From contig MEZG01000017.1 in NCBI GenBank assembly GCA_001775965.1, positions 14,939-21,485 on the forward strand: 6,547 nucleotides of DNA, written 5' to 3'. Below the pieces are notes generated by a model that was not told the origin of the DNA, did no database searches, and saw only the letters and a list, made by a program, of their open reading frames with translations. Origin of the DNA: Candidatus Bathyarchaeota archaeon RBG_13_60_20. GTDB lineage: Archaea > Thermoproteota > Bathyarchaeia > TCS64. Within the stretch, counting starts at the first letter, position 1, and each line of letters starts with the position of its first letter. The position numbers and the translations under genes were made by a program. This document shows, in pieces, positions 1 to 5,830 of this stretch.

Positions 1-2
1 CT

Positions 3-974
3 CTAAGGCACCCTCTTGAATAATGAGGCGACCTTGTATGTTACCCAGGGACAGGGCGCCTTCTTCTGGCCCCAGCTCCAGCCCTTCCAAGGCAAGTAGA
101 TCGACTCCGGCGTGAAGCCGCCGCCCTCCGTCTGTTTCGGGGGCAGCACCGAAAGCATCTCCGTGAACCTCGGGTCGTCAAGAGCCGCGTCGAACCTGCT
201 CAGGACATCGGCCACGTGGAGCACGTCGAACCATACGAGGGGGTACTTCAGCTTAGCGAAGGTTGAGCCTATGCCGAACATGAATATCTTCTTGCCGCCC
301 CTGTTCTCCCAGTGCCTCAGCTGGGCCTCGACGCACCTCTTCGCCTCCCAGGAGTCCCTGTGGCCGGGGGCGAACGCCATCGCCTTCAGCAGCACAAGGT
401 TTGCGTAGGGGCAGTGCTCGTCCCTCCTCCCGGGCCCGTAGAACCCGGGGAAGCTGCTGCGGCAGGGGAACCCGCTTTCCCTCACGAGCGAGAGGGCGTG
501 GTCTAGGGCGGCCTCCACGTCGCTGTCCACGACGCCGAGCCTCAGCAGCGAGTAGATGAGGGTGGGGGCGTCGCAGGTGGCCCAGCCCAGGCCCTCCTCG
601 CCGCTACCCCCGAAGGATTCTGGTATCAGAAGGTTGGACTGGAGGGCCCCCTCCTCGGACCTGTGGCCCAGCACCCTGTCGGCGATCAGCCTGACGGGCT
701 GCTCCTCGACGGTTAGCCCCAGGTCCGCTAGGAGGGCTATCTTGTGGATGATGTGGCCCGAGTCGCTATGCCTTCTTATGGGCGCCCCGGGCCAGCCAAG
801 GCATTCTCTGACGATTGCCTCTATCCTCGGGTCCCTCAGGGTGTCCTCCCTGAGGCTCCTGGATGCCGCGCTCGCGGTGGATTTCCCGAGAAGGTCCGTC
901 TCGACGCCGTGCCTCACCCATGGATCGGTCTGGCGCATGAGGTAAGGTAGAGGGTCATGTAGTAGCTCAGGCAA
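3..974 (-). CDS. Alpha/alpha-toroid (squalene-cyclase / prenyltransferase-like fold) protein, function unknown
   Basis: This 323-residue protein resembles an uncharacterised family, seen in archaea and some bacteria, with the helical toroid fold of squalene cyclases and protein prenyltransferases. The visible marks are an N-terminal DPWVRHGVETDLLG stretch (17-30), a helical pair starting WATCDAP (131-137), CPYANLVLLKAMAF (188-201), KYPLVWFDVLHVADVL (243-258), and a closing WGQKKAPCPWVTYK segment (301-314) ending KRVP. The repeated pattern of paired helices supports the fold. I see no DxDD squalene-cyclase motif and no signal peptide, so no reaction is assigned. It lies 14 bp after deoxyhypusine synthase and is probably its co-transcribed partner. 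The start is TTG at 974. ATG at 938 is possible, but family-like sequence already begins before it, and neither start has a good ribosome binding site. The stop is TAG. Confidence 0.82.
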   Translation of the reverse strand: MPELLHDPLPYLMRQTDPWVRHGVETDLLGKSTASAASRSLREDTLRDPRIEAIVRECLGWPGAPIRRHSDSGHIIHKIALLADLGLTVEEQPVRLIADRVLGHRSEEGALQSNLLIPESFGGSGEEGLGWATCDAPTLIYSLLRLGVVDSDVEAALDHALSLVRESGFPCRSSFPGFYGPGRRDEHCPYANLVLLKAMAFAPGHRDSWEAKRCVEAQLRHWENRGGKKIFMFGIGSTFAKLKYPLVWFDVLHVADVLSRFDAALDDPRFTEMLSVLPPKQTEGGGFTPESIYLPWKGWSWGQKKAPCPWVTYKVASLFKRVP

Positions 975-978
975 CCTG
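966..978 (-). other. Small inverted repeat around the TTG start codon of the toroid gene
   Basis: The minus strand reads TCAGG-TTG-CCTGA. This is a perfect 5-bp inverted repeat with the proposed TTG start codon exactly in the 3-base loop. It lies between the stop of deoxyhypusine synthase and the toroid gene, where no normal Shine-Dalgarno sequence is present. It may be chance, or a small hairpin that affects initiation. Confidence 0.3.
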
Positions 979-988
979 AATGGAGGTG

Positions 989-1933
989 CTACCCTCGCCG
1001 CTTAATCTTTTCCAGTGCGGCGGCCACTATCAGGGGGAACACCGTGGTTACCTCCCCGAAGATTGTGGACGTCTTCTCCTCCAGGACGCCCTCCTTGAGC
1101 TTACCCCAGGTGATGGACTCGGAGAGGGGTGCCCCGCTGAGGCTCCCGTCCTCCACTCTGGCGCTGCTTATCTGGACCGCTGCGTCCAGGCCGTCCCTCA
1201 GGGTGTGCATGTACTGGGTGTGGTGCTTGGGCGTGCCCCCGCCGAGGATGATGGCCCCCGACTTCTTGGCGTCGTAGACCATGTCGGCGAGCAGGTTGAA
1301 GTCCTTGAGCGGGTTTATGACTAGCTTCTTCTGCTGGCCGTAAAGCCAGAGTGGTATGCCAAGCATGCTGTCCAGGAACCCTGGGCTGAATATGGGCACG
1401 TTCTTCTCGGCGGCTGTGTGGAGGACGCTTTCAGGGTCCTTGATCCTGAGCCCGATCTCGTGGAGGAGCCCGTGTATGGTTGTGTCAGCCCGCTTCTCCT
1501 CGGGTATGTCGTCCAGTATCGCGCCTATGAAGCCCTCGATGTCCACGAAGGTCTGGCTCTCGATGAAGATGTCGTAGGCCCTGTTGTAGCCCTCCTTGTA
1601 GAGCCGCTCGTCGTCCACGTTCACGGTGCCCACGAGGTGGCCCCGTCCCATGGCCTCGACGATGTCGTGGACCATGTTGGCGCCGTTGGTCACGACAGCG
1701 TCCACGTACCTGTCGCGTATTAGGTCCCTGAACACGAGCCTGAGGCCGCCTGGGACCAGGGGCCCCGACATGGCCAGGAAGACCGTGTAGTCGGGGTCGC
1801 TGAACATCTCGGCGATGATGTCCACGGCTCTCCCGACCCTGCCGGCCCCTATGACCCCCGCCTGCTTCATCTCCTCGGCCAGCTCGAGGGCCGTCATGCC
1901 GGGGCGGAGCCGCATCTGGTGGACTCGCTTCAT
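989..1933 (-). CDS. dys: Deoxyhypusine synthase
   Basis: The enzyme uses NAD and spermidine to transfer a 4-aminobutyl group to one lysine of aIF5A, the first step of hypusine formation, in the cytoplasm. The 314-residue length fits archaeal members. The family marks are all visible: RPGMTALELAEEM near the N-terminus, the TNGANMVHDI nucleotide-binding stretch (82-91), GRGHLVGTVNVDDERLY (96-112), and GGGTPKHH (231-238), whose K236 corresponds to the catalytic lysine of human DHS (K329). DGSLSGAPLSESITWGK (262-278) forms the spermidine-binding region. The gene starts 10 bp after the aIF5A stop, with only a weak AAGG upstream, which suggests translation coupled to the preceding gene. The next gene begins 14 bp downstream. 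With K236 intact, a true DHS is favoured over a DHS-like homospermidine synthase. Confidence 0.95.
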   Translation of the reverse strand: MKRVHQMRLRPGMTALELAEEMKQAGVIGAGRVGRAVDIIAEMFSDPDYTVFLAMSGPLVPGGLRLVFRDLIRDRYVDAVVTNGANMVHDIVEAMGRGHLVGTVNVDDERLYKEGYNRAYDIFIESQTFVDIEGFIGAILDDIPEEKRADTTIHGLLHEIGLRIKDPESVLHTAAEKNVPIFSPGFLDSMLGIPLWLYGQQKKLVINPLKDFNLLADMVYDAKKSGAIILGGGTPKHHTQYMHTLRDGLDAAVQISSARVEDGSLSGAPLSESITWGKLKEGVLEEKTSTIFGEVTTVFPLIVAAALEKIKRRG

Positions 1934-1943
1934 CTGCGCGCCT

Positions 1944-2342
1944 TCAGTTCTTGATGCGCTGGATCTTGACCCTGTCCATGATGATCCAGTACTCGACTTC
2001 CTTGCCTGCGGCCAGCTTCGAGGCGATCTCCTCGTCGGTGGGCAGCGAGACGTCCCTGATGTCGTAGGTCTCCATGTCCATGAGCTGGAAGCTGCTGGGG
2101 CCCATGCTCACGATCTGGCCGCTCCTCTTATCCACCATCGGGACCTGGACCGTGCCGTCCACGCTGCTGACGAAGCTCTGCTTCCGGCCGTCGAACAGGC
2201 TGATGGCGGTGCACCTGAACTTGGCGCTCCCGTGTTTGCCGGGCTTGCTCTTCTGTATCTGGACGATCTGGCTGGGCTCGTCGTTGATTATTGCGTAGCT
2301 TCCTTCCTTTAGTTCCCCGACTCTGGCCATCCTGAATGCCAT
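1944..2342 (-). CDS. eif5a: Translation initiation factor 5A (aIF5A)
   Basis: This is the archaeal member of the eIF5A/EF-P family. It binds the ribosomal E site and helps peptide-bond formation at difficult sequences such as proline runs. The 132-residue protein has the expected two domains: an N-terminal SH3-like domain with the modification loop SKPGKHG (32-38), and a C-terminal OB-fold domain from about residue 70. K36 in the loop is the lysine expected to become deoxyhypusine or hypusine. The ATG at 2342 is chosen because AAAGGTG lies 7 bases upstream (2350-2356), and a TATA-like GTTTATA at 2390-2396 gives a leader of about 25 bases. It is the first gene of an operon with its own modifying enzyme, 10 bp away. 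An internal ATG at residue 5 is a less likely start. Confidence 0.97.
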   Translation of the reverse strand: MAFRMARVGELKEGSYAIINDEPSQIVQIQKSKPGKHGSAKFRCTAISLFDGRKQSFVSSVDGTVQVPMVDKRSGQIVSMGPSSFQLMDMETYDIRDVSLPTDEEIASKLAAGKEVEYWIIMDRVKIQRIKN

Positions 2343-2349
2343 TGCATTA

Positions 2350-2356
2350 CACCTTT
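2350..2356 (-). promoter_or_regulatory. Ribosome binding site of aIF5A
   Basis: The minus strand reads AAAGGTG, 7 bases before the ATG at 2342. It matches the GGTG part of the archaeal Shine-Dalgarno consensus and selects this ATG over the out-of-frame ATG five bases upstream and the in-frame ATG four codons downstream. Confidence 0.6.
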
Positions 2357-2389
2357 CAGTAGTTTTAATCTCAAAGTGAGGTTAGACAG

Positions 2390-2396
2390 TATAAAC
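2390..2396 (-). promoter_or_regulatory. Putative TATA box for the aIF5A-dys-toroid operon
   Basis: GTTTATA on the minus strand is centred about 51 bases before the aIF5A start. With the usual archaeal spacing of about 25 bases, transcription would start near 2367, leaving a short leader that contains the ribosome binding site. The box directly abuts the stop codon of the frameshifted upstream gene. Promoter calls by eye are uncertain. Confidence 0.4.
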
Positions 2397-2778
2397 CTAC
2401 CGAATATGTTGCTCTCTCGGGCCGCCCAAGGCATAAAGGGGGTGGGTGAGGCGCCGTATCCTCATTTTGGCTTCTTCAACTGGACGCGTGAAGGTCACCG
2501 AGTTGCTGAGGGCTTCAGTCCTGGGGGTCACCCCGAGGACCTCCCTGAAGAAGGCAAGCACGTACTTCTCCAAGAAGAGGCTCCACCCGGGCCCCAGGCC
2601 GTGGCTGATGTGAAGTATATTGTTCTCCTCCCTGCGGTGGTACGTGGCCCTGTACCAGTTGCTGGTGTCGACCAGAAGTCGGTGAGGTACATGCCACAGA
2701 GCTGTAGTCGATGGGAAAGCCCCTCAGGAGCAGGTTCTTGGGCCTCTCCTCCCCGAGAGTCTGGCCCAGCTCGCTCAT
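2397..2778 (-). pseudogene. Frameshifted small gene, function unknown
   Basis: Two reading frames join to give one sensible protein. The first runs from ATG 2778 for 28 residues (MSELGQTLGEERPK... ending GFPIDYSSV). The second runs from about 2672 to the TAG at 2397-2399 for 91 residues, beginning VDTSNWYRATYHRR and containing HISHGLGPGWSLFLEKYV. The change of frame lies between 2694 and 2673. The short third-frame segment MYLTDF in that gap suggests two missing single bases rather than one extra base. If so, the restored product would be about 127 residues. The start is well supported by AGGAGGATA just upstream. Even amphipathic composition and codon use like its neighbours suggest a recent lesion or a sequence error. 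It follows the nuclease-like gene by 54 bp on the same strand. I do not recognise the family. Confidence 0.65.
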
Positions 2779-2783
2779 CTTAT

Positions 2784-2789
2784 CCTCCT
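2784..2789 (-). promoter_or_regulatory. Strong ribosome binding site of the frameshifted gene
   Basis: The minus strand reads AGGAGG followed by ATAAG and the ATG at 2778. This is the best Shine-Dalgarno match in the window. It fixes the start at 2778 rather than the upstream TTG at 2808, and argues that this was a translated gene. Confidence 0.65.
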
Positions 2790-2832
2790 GGACGTTGCCC
2801 AGGCTCAAGGGAATCGAGAGAGTCCTCGGGGA

Positions 2833-3471
2833 CTAGGGCGCCCTGTACGCGAGCTCGGGGTCATCCAGGAGGCCGAGGACGTTTTCCAGCGCCGCGCTCC
2901 GGGCCTCGGCCAGCCTCCTCTCGGCGATGGCGGCGACGGCGTGGTCTACCTGGAACTGAGGTATCTTCCTGTAGGTGGCGTGCTGCACGACTCGCAGCCC
3001 GTTCAGCCTGTAGGGTCGCCTCTCGGCATCGTCGGACGGCTCGCAGCTGAACTTGTACTTGTTGAACTCTACAAGGCCGACGCCCCTGGGTAGGAGGCCA
3101 GGGGCGACCAGCCTCGTGGGCGTGAGGACGTAGTTATAGTTGCACCCTGCGCAGACAAAACCGTTCCTGAAGTCGCTTCTGCTCACCTTCACCTCCACGC
3201 CACGCAGGACGTTGAGGCCTACGTCGTAGGTGTCCGGCTGGGGAAGGCTGAAGCCCTCATAGCCCTCTCCCCGCTCCTCCGTGCGTCCGAAGGGCCTGTA
3301 CCTGAGGCCCACGCCGAGAACATCCACCACCTTCTTGTTATCCAGCTCGTCTAGGCGCTGGAGGCCTAGCTGGTTGAGCGCCACCTCGGTCTCAACGGTG
3401 TGGCACCCCTGGTTCAGGAGGAAGAGCCTCCCCACCTGCTTGAGGAAGAGGTGTATGGCAGTCTCGCCCAT
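2833..3471 (-). CDS. PD-(D/E)XK nuclease-like protein (possibly MmcB-like)
   Basis: This 212-residue protein shows the pattern of the PD-(D/E)XK nuclease superfamily: an early acidic residue in HTVETEV (E27/E29), D50 in KKVVDVLGVG, and the E-x-K motif in GVEVKVSRSDF (E93, K95). EVKVSRSDF is typical of DNA-repair or restriction-like relatives such as the MmcB family. The 42-residue spacing between D50 and E93 is long and holds a charged insertion (RTEERGEGYEG). C107 and C110 form a CxxC just after the core, so a metal site is possible. The helical tail (about 172-205) is rich in Ala, Glu and Arg. The ATG at 3471 has AAGGGG nearby and a TTTTTAAA box about 28 bases upstream. No methylase or other restriction gene is adjacent, so a restriction role is not supported. 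Family assignment is by motif only. Confidence 0.6.
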   Translation of the reverse strand: MGETAIHLFLKQVGRLFLLNQGCHTVETEVALNQLGLQRLDELDNKKVVDVLGVGLRYRPFGRTEERGEGYEGFSLPQPDTYDVGLNVLRGVEVKVSRSDFRNGFVCAGCNYNYVLTPTRLVAPGLLPRGVGLVEFNKYKFSCEPSDDAERRPYRLNGLRVVQHATYRKIPQFQVDHAVAAIAERRLAEARSAALENVLGLLDDPELAYRAP

Positions 3472-3495
3472 CTTCGCCCCTTATTCGTGTAGCCG

Positions 3496-3503
3496 TTTAA
3501 AAA
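3496..3503 (-). promoter_or_regulatory. Putative TATA box of the nuclease-like gene
   Basis: TTTTTAAA on the minus strand is the only AT-rich run in a GC-rich spacer. Its centre is about 28 bases from the ATG at 3471, so the transcript would have almost no leader. The five T residues could also serve as a termination tract for the M55 gene upstream. Confidence 0.4.
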
Positions 3504-3521
3504 TTGGGCGTAGCCGGAGGG

Positions 3522-3535
3522 CGGGGGGGCCCCCG
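3522..3535. terminator. GC-rich hairpin after the M55 gene, possible terminator
   Basis: Seven G residues are followed by five C residues, flanked by C and G, giving a self-complementary element about 10 bases past the M55 stop codon. On the minus strand a T5 run follows 18 bases later (3499-3503). It could help end the VOC-M55 transcript, but archaeal termination relies mainly on T tracts, so this is weak. Confidence 0.22.
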
Positions 3536-3544
3536 TGAAACAGG

Positions 3545-4351
3545 TTAGAAGACTAGGTTCCCAAGCCTTTCACGGGTCTGGGTAACCGTGGTCTCGTCCA
3601 ACCTCTCGACGCCAGGGTTCTTGGCCGCCTCGTCGGCGTACTTGCTCTCCGTGTACTCGACCCTCATTATGTAGGGGGGCTCCAGCCTGAAGGGCTGAAC
3701 GACGCCGATCAACCCCATGGCTTGTCTCGCCTTCTCCCTGACCAGGTTCCTGGCCTTCAGAGGCGAGAGAGATACAGCCCTCCTCACCGAGAGCGCTCCC
3801 AGTACGTACTTCTCCTCTAGGCCCCACTTGACAACCGCCGCCTCGATCCCCGGGGCGAGAGCCCTCGCCTCGTCAGCAGCGGCCTCGTCCCCAGTAACGA
3901 GAACCGAGGGGATGCCTCGCTCGCCGAAGATGGCCATGTTCATGGCGATCTCGCCTATCTTCAAGTCGTTGAGCCAGACGTTCCGTAGGAACGGCACGAA
4001 GCTGTGGGACAGAACCCCGTTCTGGGTGCCCGCCATGCTGTGGAGCCCGTGGAGCACCATGGCATCGAAGGAGCTGTCGACGCCCGCGGGGCCCCCGTCC
4101 CCCGCGTGCATCACCAGCCTGCACTCGGGGTGGAGCAGCTCCACGTCGATGCCGCCCGGGAAGTCGCCGTGGCCCGGCCACGCGTAGACCTCAGTGGCGC
4201 CGCCCTCCAGGGCGCCCTCAACCAGAGCGTTGAGCTCCAGAGTCGCCAGCCTTATCACCTGCTGGTAGTATGCGCCGTCCTCCATGCACTGCTTCCTGAA
4301 GTCCACCACACCTGCGACGCCCTCCAGGTCACAGACGACGTAGACCTTCAT
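3545..4351 (-). CDS. M55 family D-aminopeptidase (DppA-like)
   Basis: This is a cytoplasmic zinc peptidase of MEROPS family M55, whose studied member, Bacillus DppA, removes N-terminal D-amino acids from peptides. Numbering from the ATG at 4351, the protein has 268 residues. The metal ligands align well: D8 and E10 in CDLEGVAG, H61 in GHGD, H104 in HGLHSMAGT and E134 in KIGEIAMN. H116 in VLSHSF matches the conserved catalytic-region histidine. The usual D-x-H-G around the third ligand is altered to P-G-H-G. The ATG at 4351 is chosen over the TTG at 4372 because family homology begins at MKVYVVCDLEG, and GGTGGAT sits 8 bases before it. The gene begins 4 bp after the VOC stop, so the two are co-transcribed. 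The true substrate is unknown. Confidence 0.92.
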   Translation of the reverse strand: MKVYVVCDLEGVAGVVDFRKQCMEDGAYYQQVIRLATLELNALVEGALEGGATEVYAWPGHGDFPGGIDVELLHPECRLVMHAGDGGPAGVDSSFDAMVLHGLHSMAGTQNGVLSHSFVPFLRNVWLNDLKIGEIAMNMAIFGERGIPSVLVTGDEAAADEARALAPGIEAAVVKWGLEEKYVLGALSVRRAVSLSPLKARNLVREKARQAMGLIGVVQPFRLEPPYIMRVEYTESKYADEAAKNPGVERLDETTVTQTRERLGNLVF

Positions 4352-4355
4352 CTGG

Positions 4356-4730
4356 TCATCCACCCCTTGCAATGGTCTCGGCCTTGACCATCTGCATGAG
4401 GAACCCGTTTGGGTCCCTCACTGTGAGTATCCACCTCTCCGTGTCCTGGTTGTAGACAGGGCCATCCAAGTTGTACCCTTTGCCCCTCAGAATCTCATGC
4501 GCCTCATCTAGGTCGTCCACTTGGACAGCGAAATGGCTGTACCCGGGATTGTCCGCGGCCCTGGTCTGGTTCAGGTCCACTGTGAGCCCCCCGGCAGCCA
4601 ACTGGGCCGCCTCCAGGCCCCCGTGCCTGTGCCTGCTGGTTAGGGTGAACCCCAGGGCCTCGTAGAACCCTACGGCCCTGTCTAGGTCCGTGGCGAAGAA
4701 GTGTACGTGGTCCACTGCCTTGATCTTCAT
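4356..4730 (-). CDS. VOC (glyoxalase / dioxygenase) superfamily protein
   Basis: This 124-residue protein has the paired beta-alpha-beta modules of the vicinal oxygen chelate fold: module one from VDHVHFFATDLDRAVGFYEALGF (in part) at 6-28, module two from GYSHFAVQVDDLDEA at 63-77, closing with RDPNGFLMQMV (105-115). Likely metal ligands are H8, D52 and H66. The fourth position, usually Glu in the ending (I/F)E(L/V), is Q113 here, which makes a standard glyoxalase I unlikely. Other VOC roles are possible: dioxygenase, epimerase, resistance-type transferase or a metal-free binder. The ATG at 4730 is preferred over the TTG at 4772 because GAGG (4738-4741) sits 7 bases before it and homology starts there. 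It heads an operon with the M55 peptidase, with a 4-bp gap. Confidence 0.9.
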   Translation of the reverse strand: MKIKAVDHVHFFATDLDRAVGFYEALGFTLTSRHRHGGLEAAQLAAGGLTVDLNQTRAADNPGYSHFAVQVDDLDEAHEILRGKGYNLDGPVYNQDTERWILTVRDPNGFLMQMVKAETIARGG

Positions 4731-4804
4731 GGGTGATCCTCGACGCACCCATTCTAAATAGGTGGCGGTCAAGTTTTATCTGCGTATACACGTATACTGG
4801 GTTG
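4731..4804. promoter_or_regulatory. Divergent promoter region between the VOC and radical SAM genes
   Basis: This 74-bp spacer separates oppositely directed genes. AAGTTTTATC at 4771-4780 can act as a TATA box on the plus strand, placing the start of the radical SAM transcript almost at its ATG (leaderless). On the minus strand the same bases read GATAAAACTT and would give the VOC gene a leader of about 20 bases that includes its GAGG. A second AT-rich run (4751-4760) is an alternative for VOC. Confidence 0.45.
4784..4797. promoter_or_regulatory. GTATAC-AC-GTATAC dyad, candidate operator
   Basis: Two copies of the self-complementary hexamer GTATAC are separated by two bases. They form both a direct repeat and a near-perfect 14-bp palindrome. 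The element lies between the plus-strand TATA-like box and the radical SAM start codon, where a bound dimeric repressor would block transcription initiation. Confidence 0.4.
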
Positions 4805-5830
4805 ATGCCCAGGCCCCTTACCGCTATAAGCAACTTCGCCGTCACCAACAGGTGCAACGGTCGGTGCAACACGTGCAACATATGGAAGATGGACCCGCGC
4901 CCGGATCCGGAGCTGAGCCAGATCACTCGGTTCCTCCACGACAATAGGCCCACGCTCAGGCACCTTAGGTTCATTCAGCTCACGGGCGGCGAGCCGTTCC
5001 TCAGGGACGACCTTCCGGCCGTGGTCGCCGCGGTGCAGGAGGCTCTGCCCATGTGCATGATCTGGTTACCGACCAACGGGCTTCTGCCCGAGAGGATCGC
5101 TGAGATGACCCGGGACATGGTGCTAAACGTCGATGAGCCCCGCCTGGGCGTAACCGTGTCCGTTGACGGTGAGGGGGTGTCCCACGACATTCAGAGGGGC
5201 ATAGACGGCAGCTTCAAGCTGGCCATGGCCACCCTGAAGGCGCTCTCCGAGCTGAAGCGGCGCCACCCTCGCCTCAAGCTCTCCACGGGGTTCACGTTGA
5301 CGACCCTCAACTACAAGCAGGCACCCGTAGTTCAGAAGATGTCCTACAGGTACGGCGCCGACTTCAGCGTCAGACCCGTCAACATAAGCGAGCACTACTA
5401 CCAGAACCTGGGCGAGAACAGGCAGATGAGCCCCGAGGACCTTGGGCCCGTCGTCGCCCAGATGGCTCACACCGTGGTAAGCGAGAAGGGGGTCCTCAAG
5501 GGCCTGACGAACCTAGCCTACCTGCAGGGCGTCAAGGAGTTCATAGCCGAGGGTAGGACCATGGACTGCACCGCCGCGGAAGAGTCCGTATTCATAGACG
5601 CGGCCGGGGACGTCTACCCATGCATAGTGATGAACCACAGGATGGGGAACGCCTACGATACGCCCCTCAAGGACATCCTGTCGTCCGCTGAGGCTAATGG
5701 CGCACGGGAAAAGGTGCGCAGGCTCGAGTGCCCCACGTGCTGGCTTGAGTGCGACGCCTTCAGGGACATCTCCAAGGACCCTTCCAGGCTTCTACGAGCC
5801 CTGCTGTGGTCCTTCAACCTGTTCGCTTGA
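4805..5830 (+). CDS. Radical SAM protein with a SPASM-like C-terminal cysteine region
   Basis: From the ATG at 4805 this is a 341-residue enzyme. The radical SAM cluster motif is C17-x3-C21-x2-C24 (RCNGRCNTC), followed by GGEPFLR (61-67), the SAM-binding glycine motif. The C-terminal part has C255-x12-G268-x4-C273 and then C309-x2-C312-x3-C316 (CPTCWLEC). This resembles a shortened SPASM (twitch-type) domain that would bind one auxiliary iron-sulfur cluster. The protein ends in a short hydrophobic tail (LLRALLWSFNLFA). Relatives include PqqE/MoaA-like enzymes that modify peptides or other substrates; no substrate peptide gene is visible next to it. The upstream ATG at 4733 would add 24 residues unlike the family and lies inside the promoter, so 4805 is preferred. 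No good ribosome binding site is seen, which fits a leaderless transcript. The 3' end overlaps the parvulin gene by 17 bp. Confidence 0.94.
   Translation: MPRPLTAISNFAVTNRCNGRCNTCNIWKMDPRPDPELSQITRFLHDNRPTLRHLRFIQLTGGEPFLRDDLPAVVAAVQEALPMCMIWLPTNGLLPERIAEMTRDMVLNVDEPRLGVTVSVDGEGVSHDIQRGIDGSFKLAMATLKALSELKRRHPRLKLSTGFTLTTLNYKQAPVVQKMSYRYGADFSVRPVNISEHYYQNLGENRQMSPEDLGPVVAQMAHTVVSEKGVLKGLTNLAYLQGVKEFIAEGRTMDCTAAEESVFIDAAGDVYPCIVMNHRMGNAYDTPLKDILSSAEANGAREKVRRLECPTCWLECDAFRDISKDPSRLLRALLWSFNLFA

Noticed and set aside
3..974. The toroid protein as a missing deoxyhypusine hydroxylase
   Set aside because: The operon position and all-helical nature are suggestive, but there are no His-Glu iron-binding pairs or HEAT repeats as in eukaryotic DOHH; its motifs fit the toroid family instead.
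1815..2312. A 165-residue plus-strand open frame over aIF5A
   Set aside because: It is the antisense of the clear aIF5A gene and the start of dys, with an unnatural His/Asp/Leu-rich composition.
2515..2808. A 97-residue minus-strand frame as an intact gene from a TTG at 2808
   Set aside because: Only its first part after the ATG at 2778 looks coding; past about 2694 the composition becomes unnatural while another frame becomes clearly coding.
2376..3050. A 224-residue plus-strand open frame
   Set aside because: It runs antisense to the frameshifted gene and the nuclease-like gene, is very rich in Arg, Ser, Pro and Gly, and shows no recognisable domain. It is a GC-driven shadow.
2833..3471. 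A restriction-modification system
   Set aside because: No methyltransferase or specificity gene is present in the window; only a nuclease-like motif set is seen.
3522..3535. The G7C5 run as an origin or attachment site
   Set aside because: It is a single short GC palindrome in a GC-rich spacer with no repeats, integrase or origin-binding motifs nearby.
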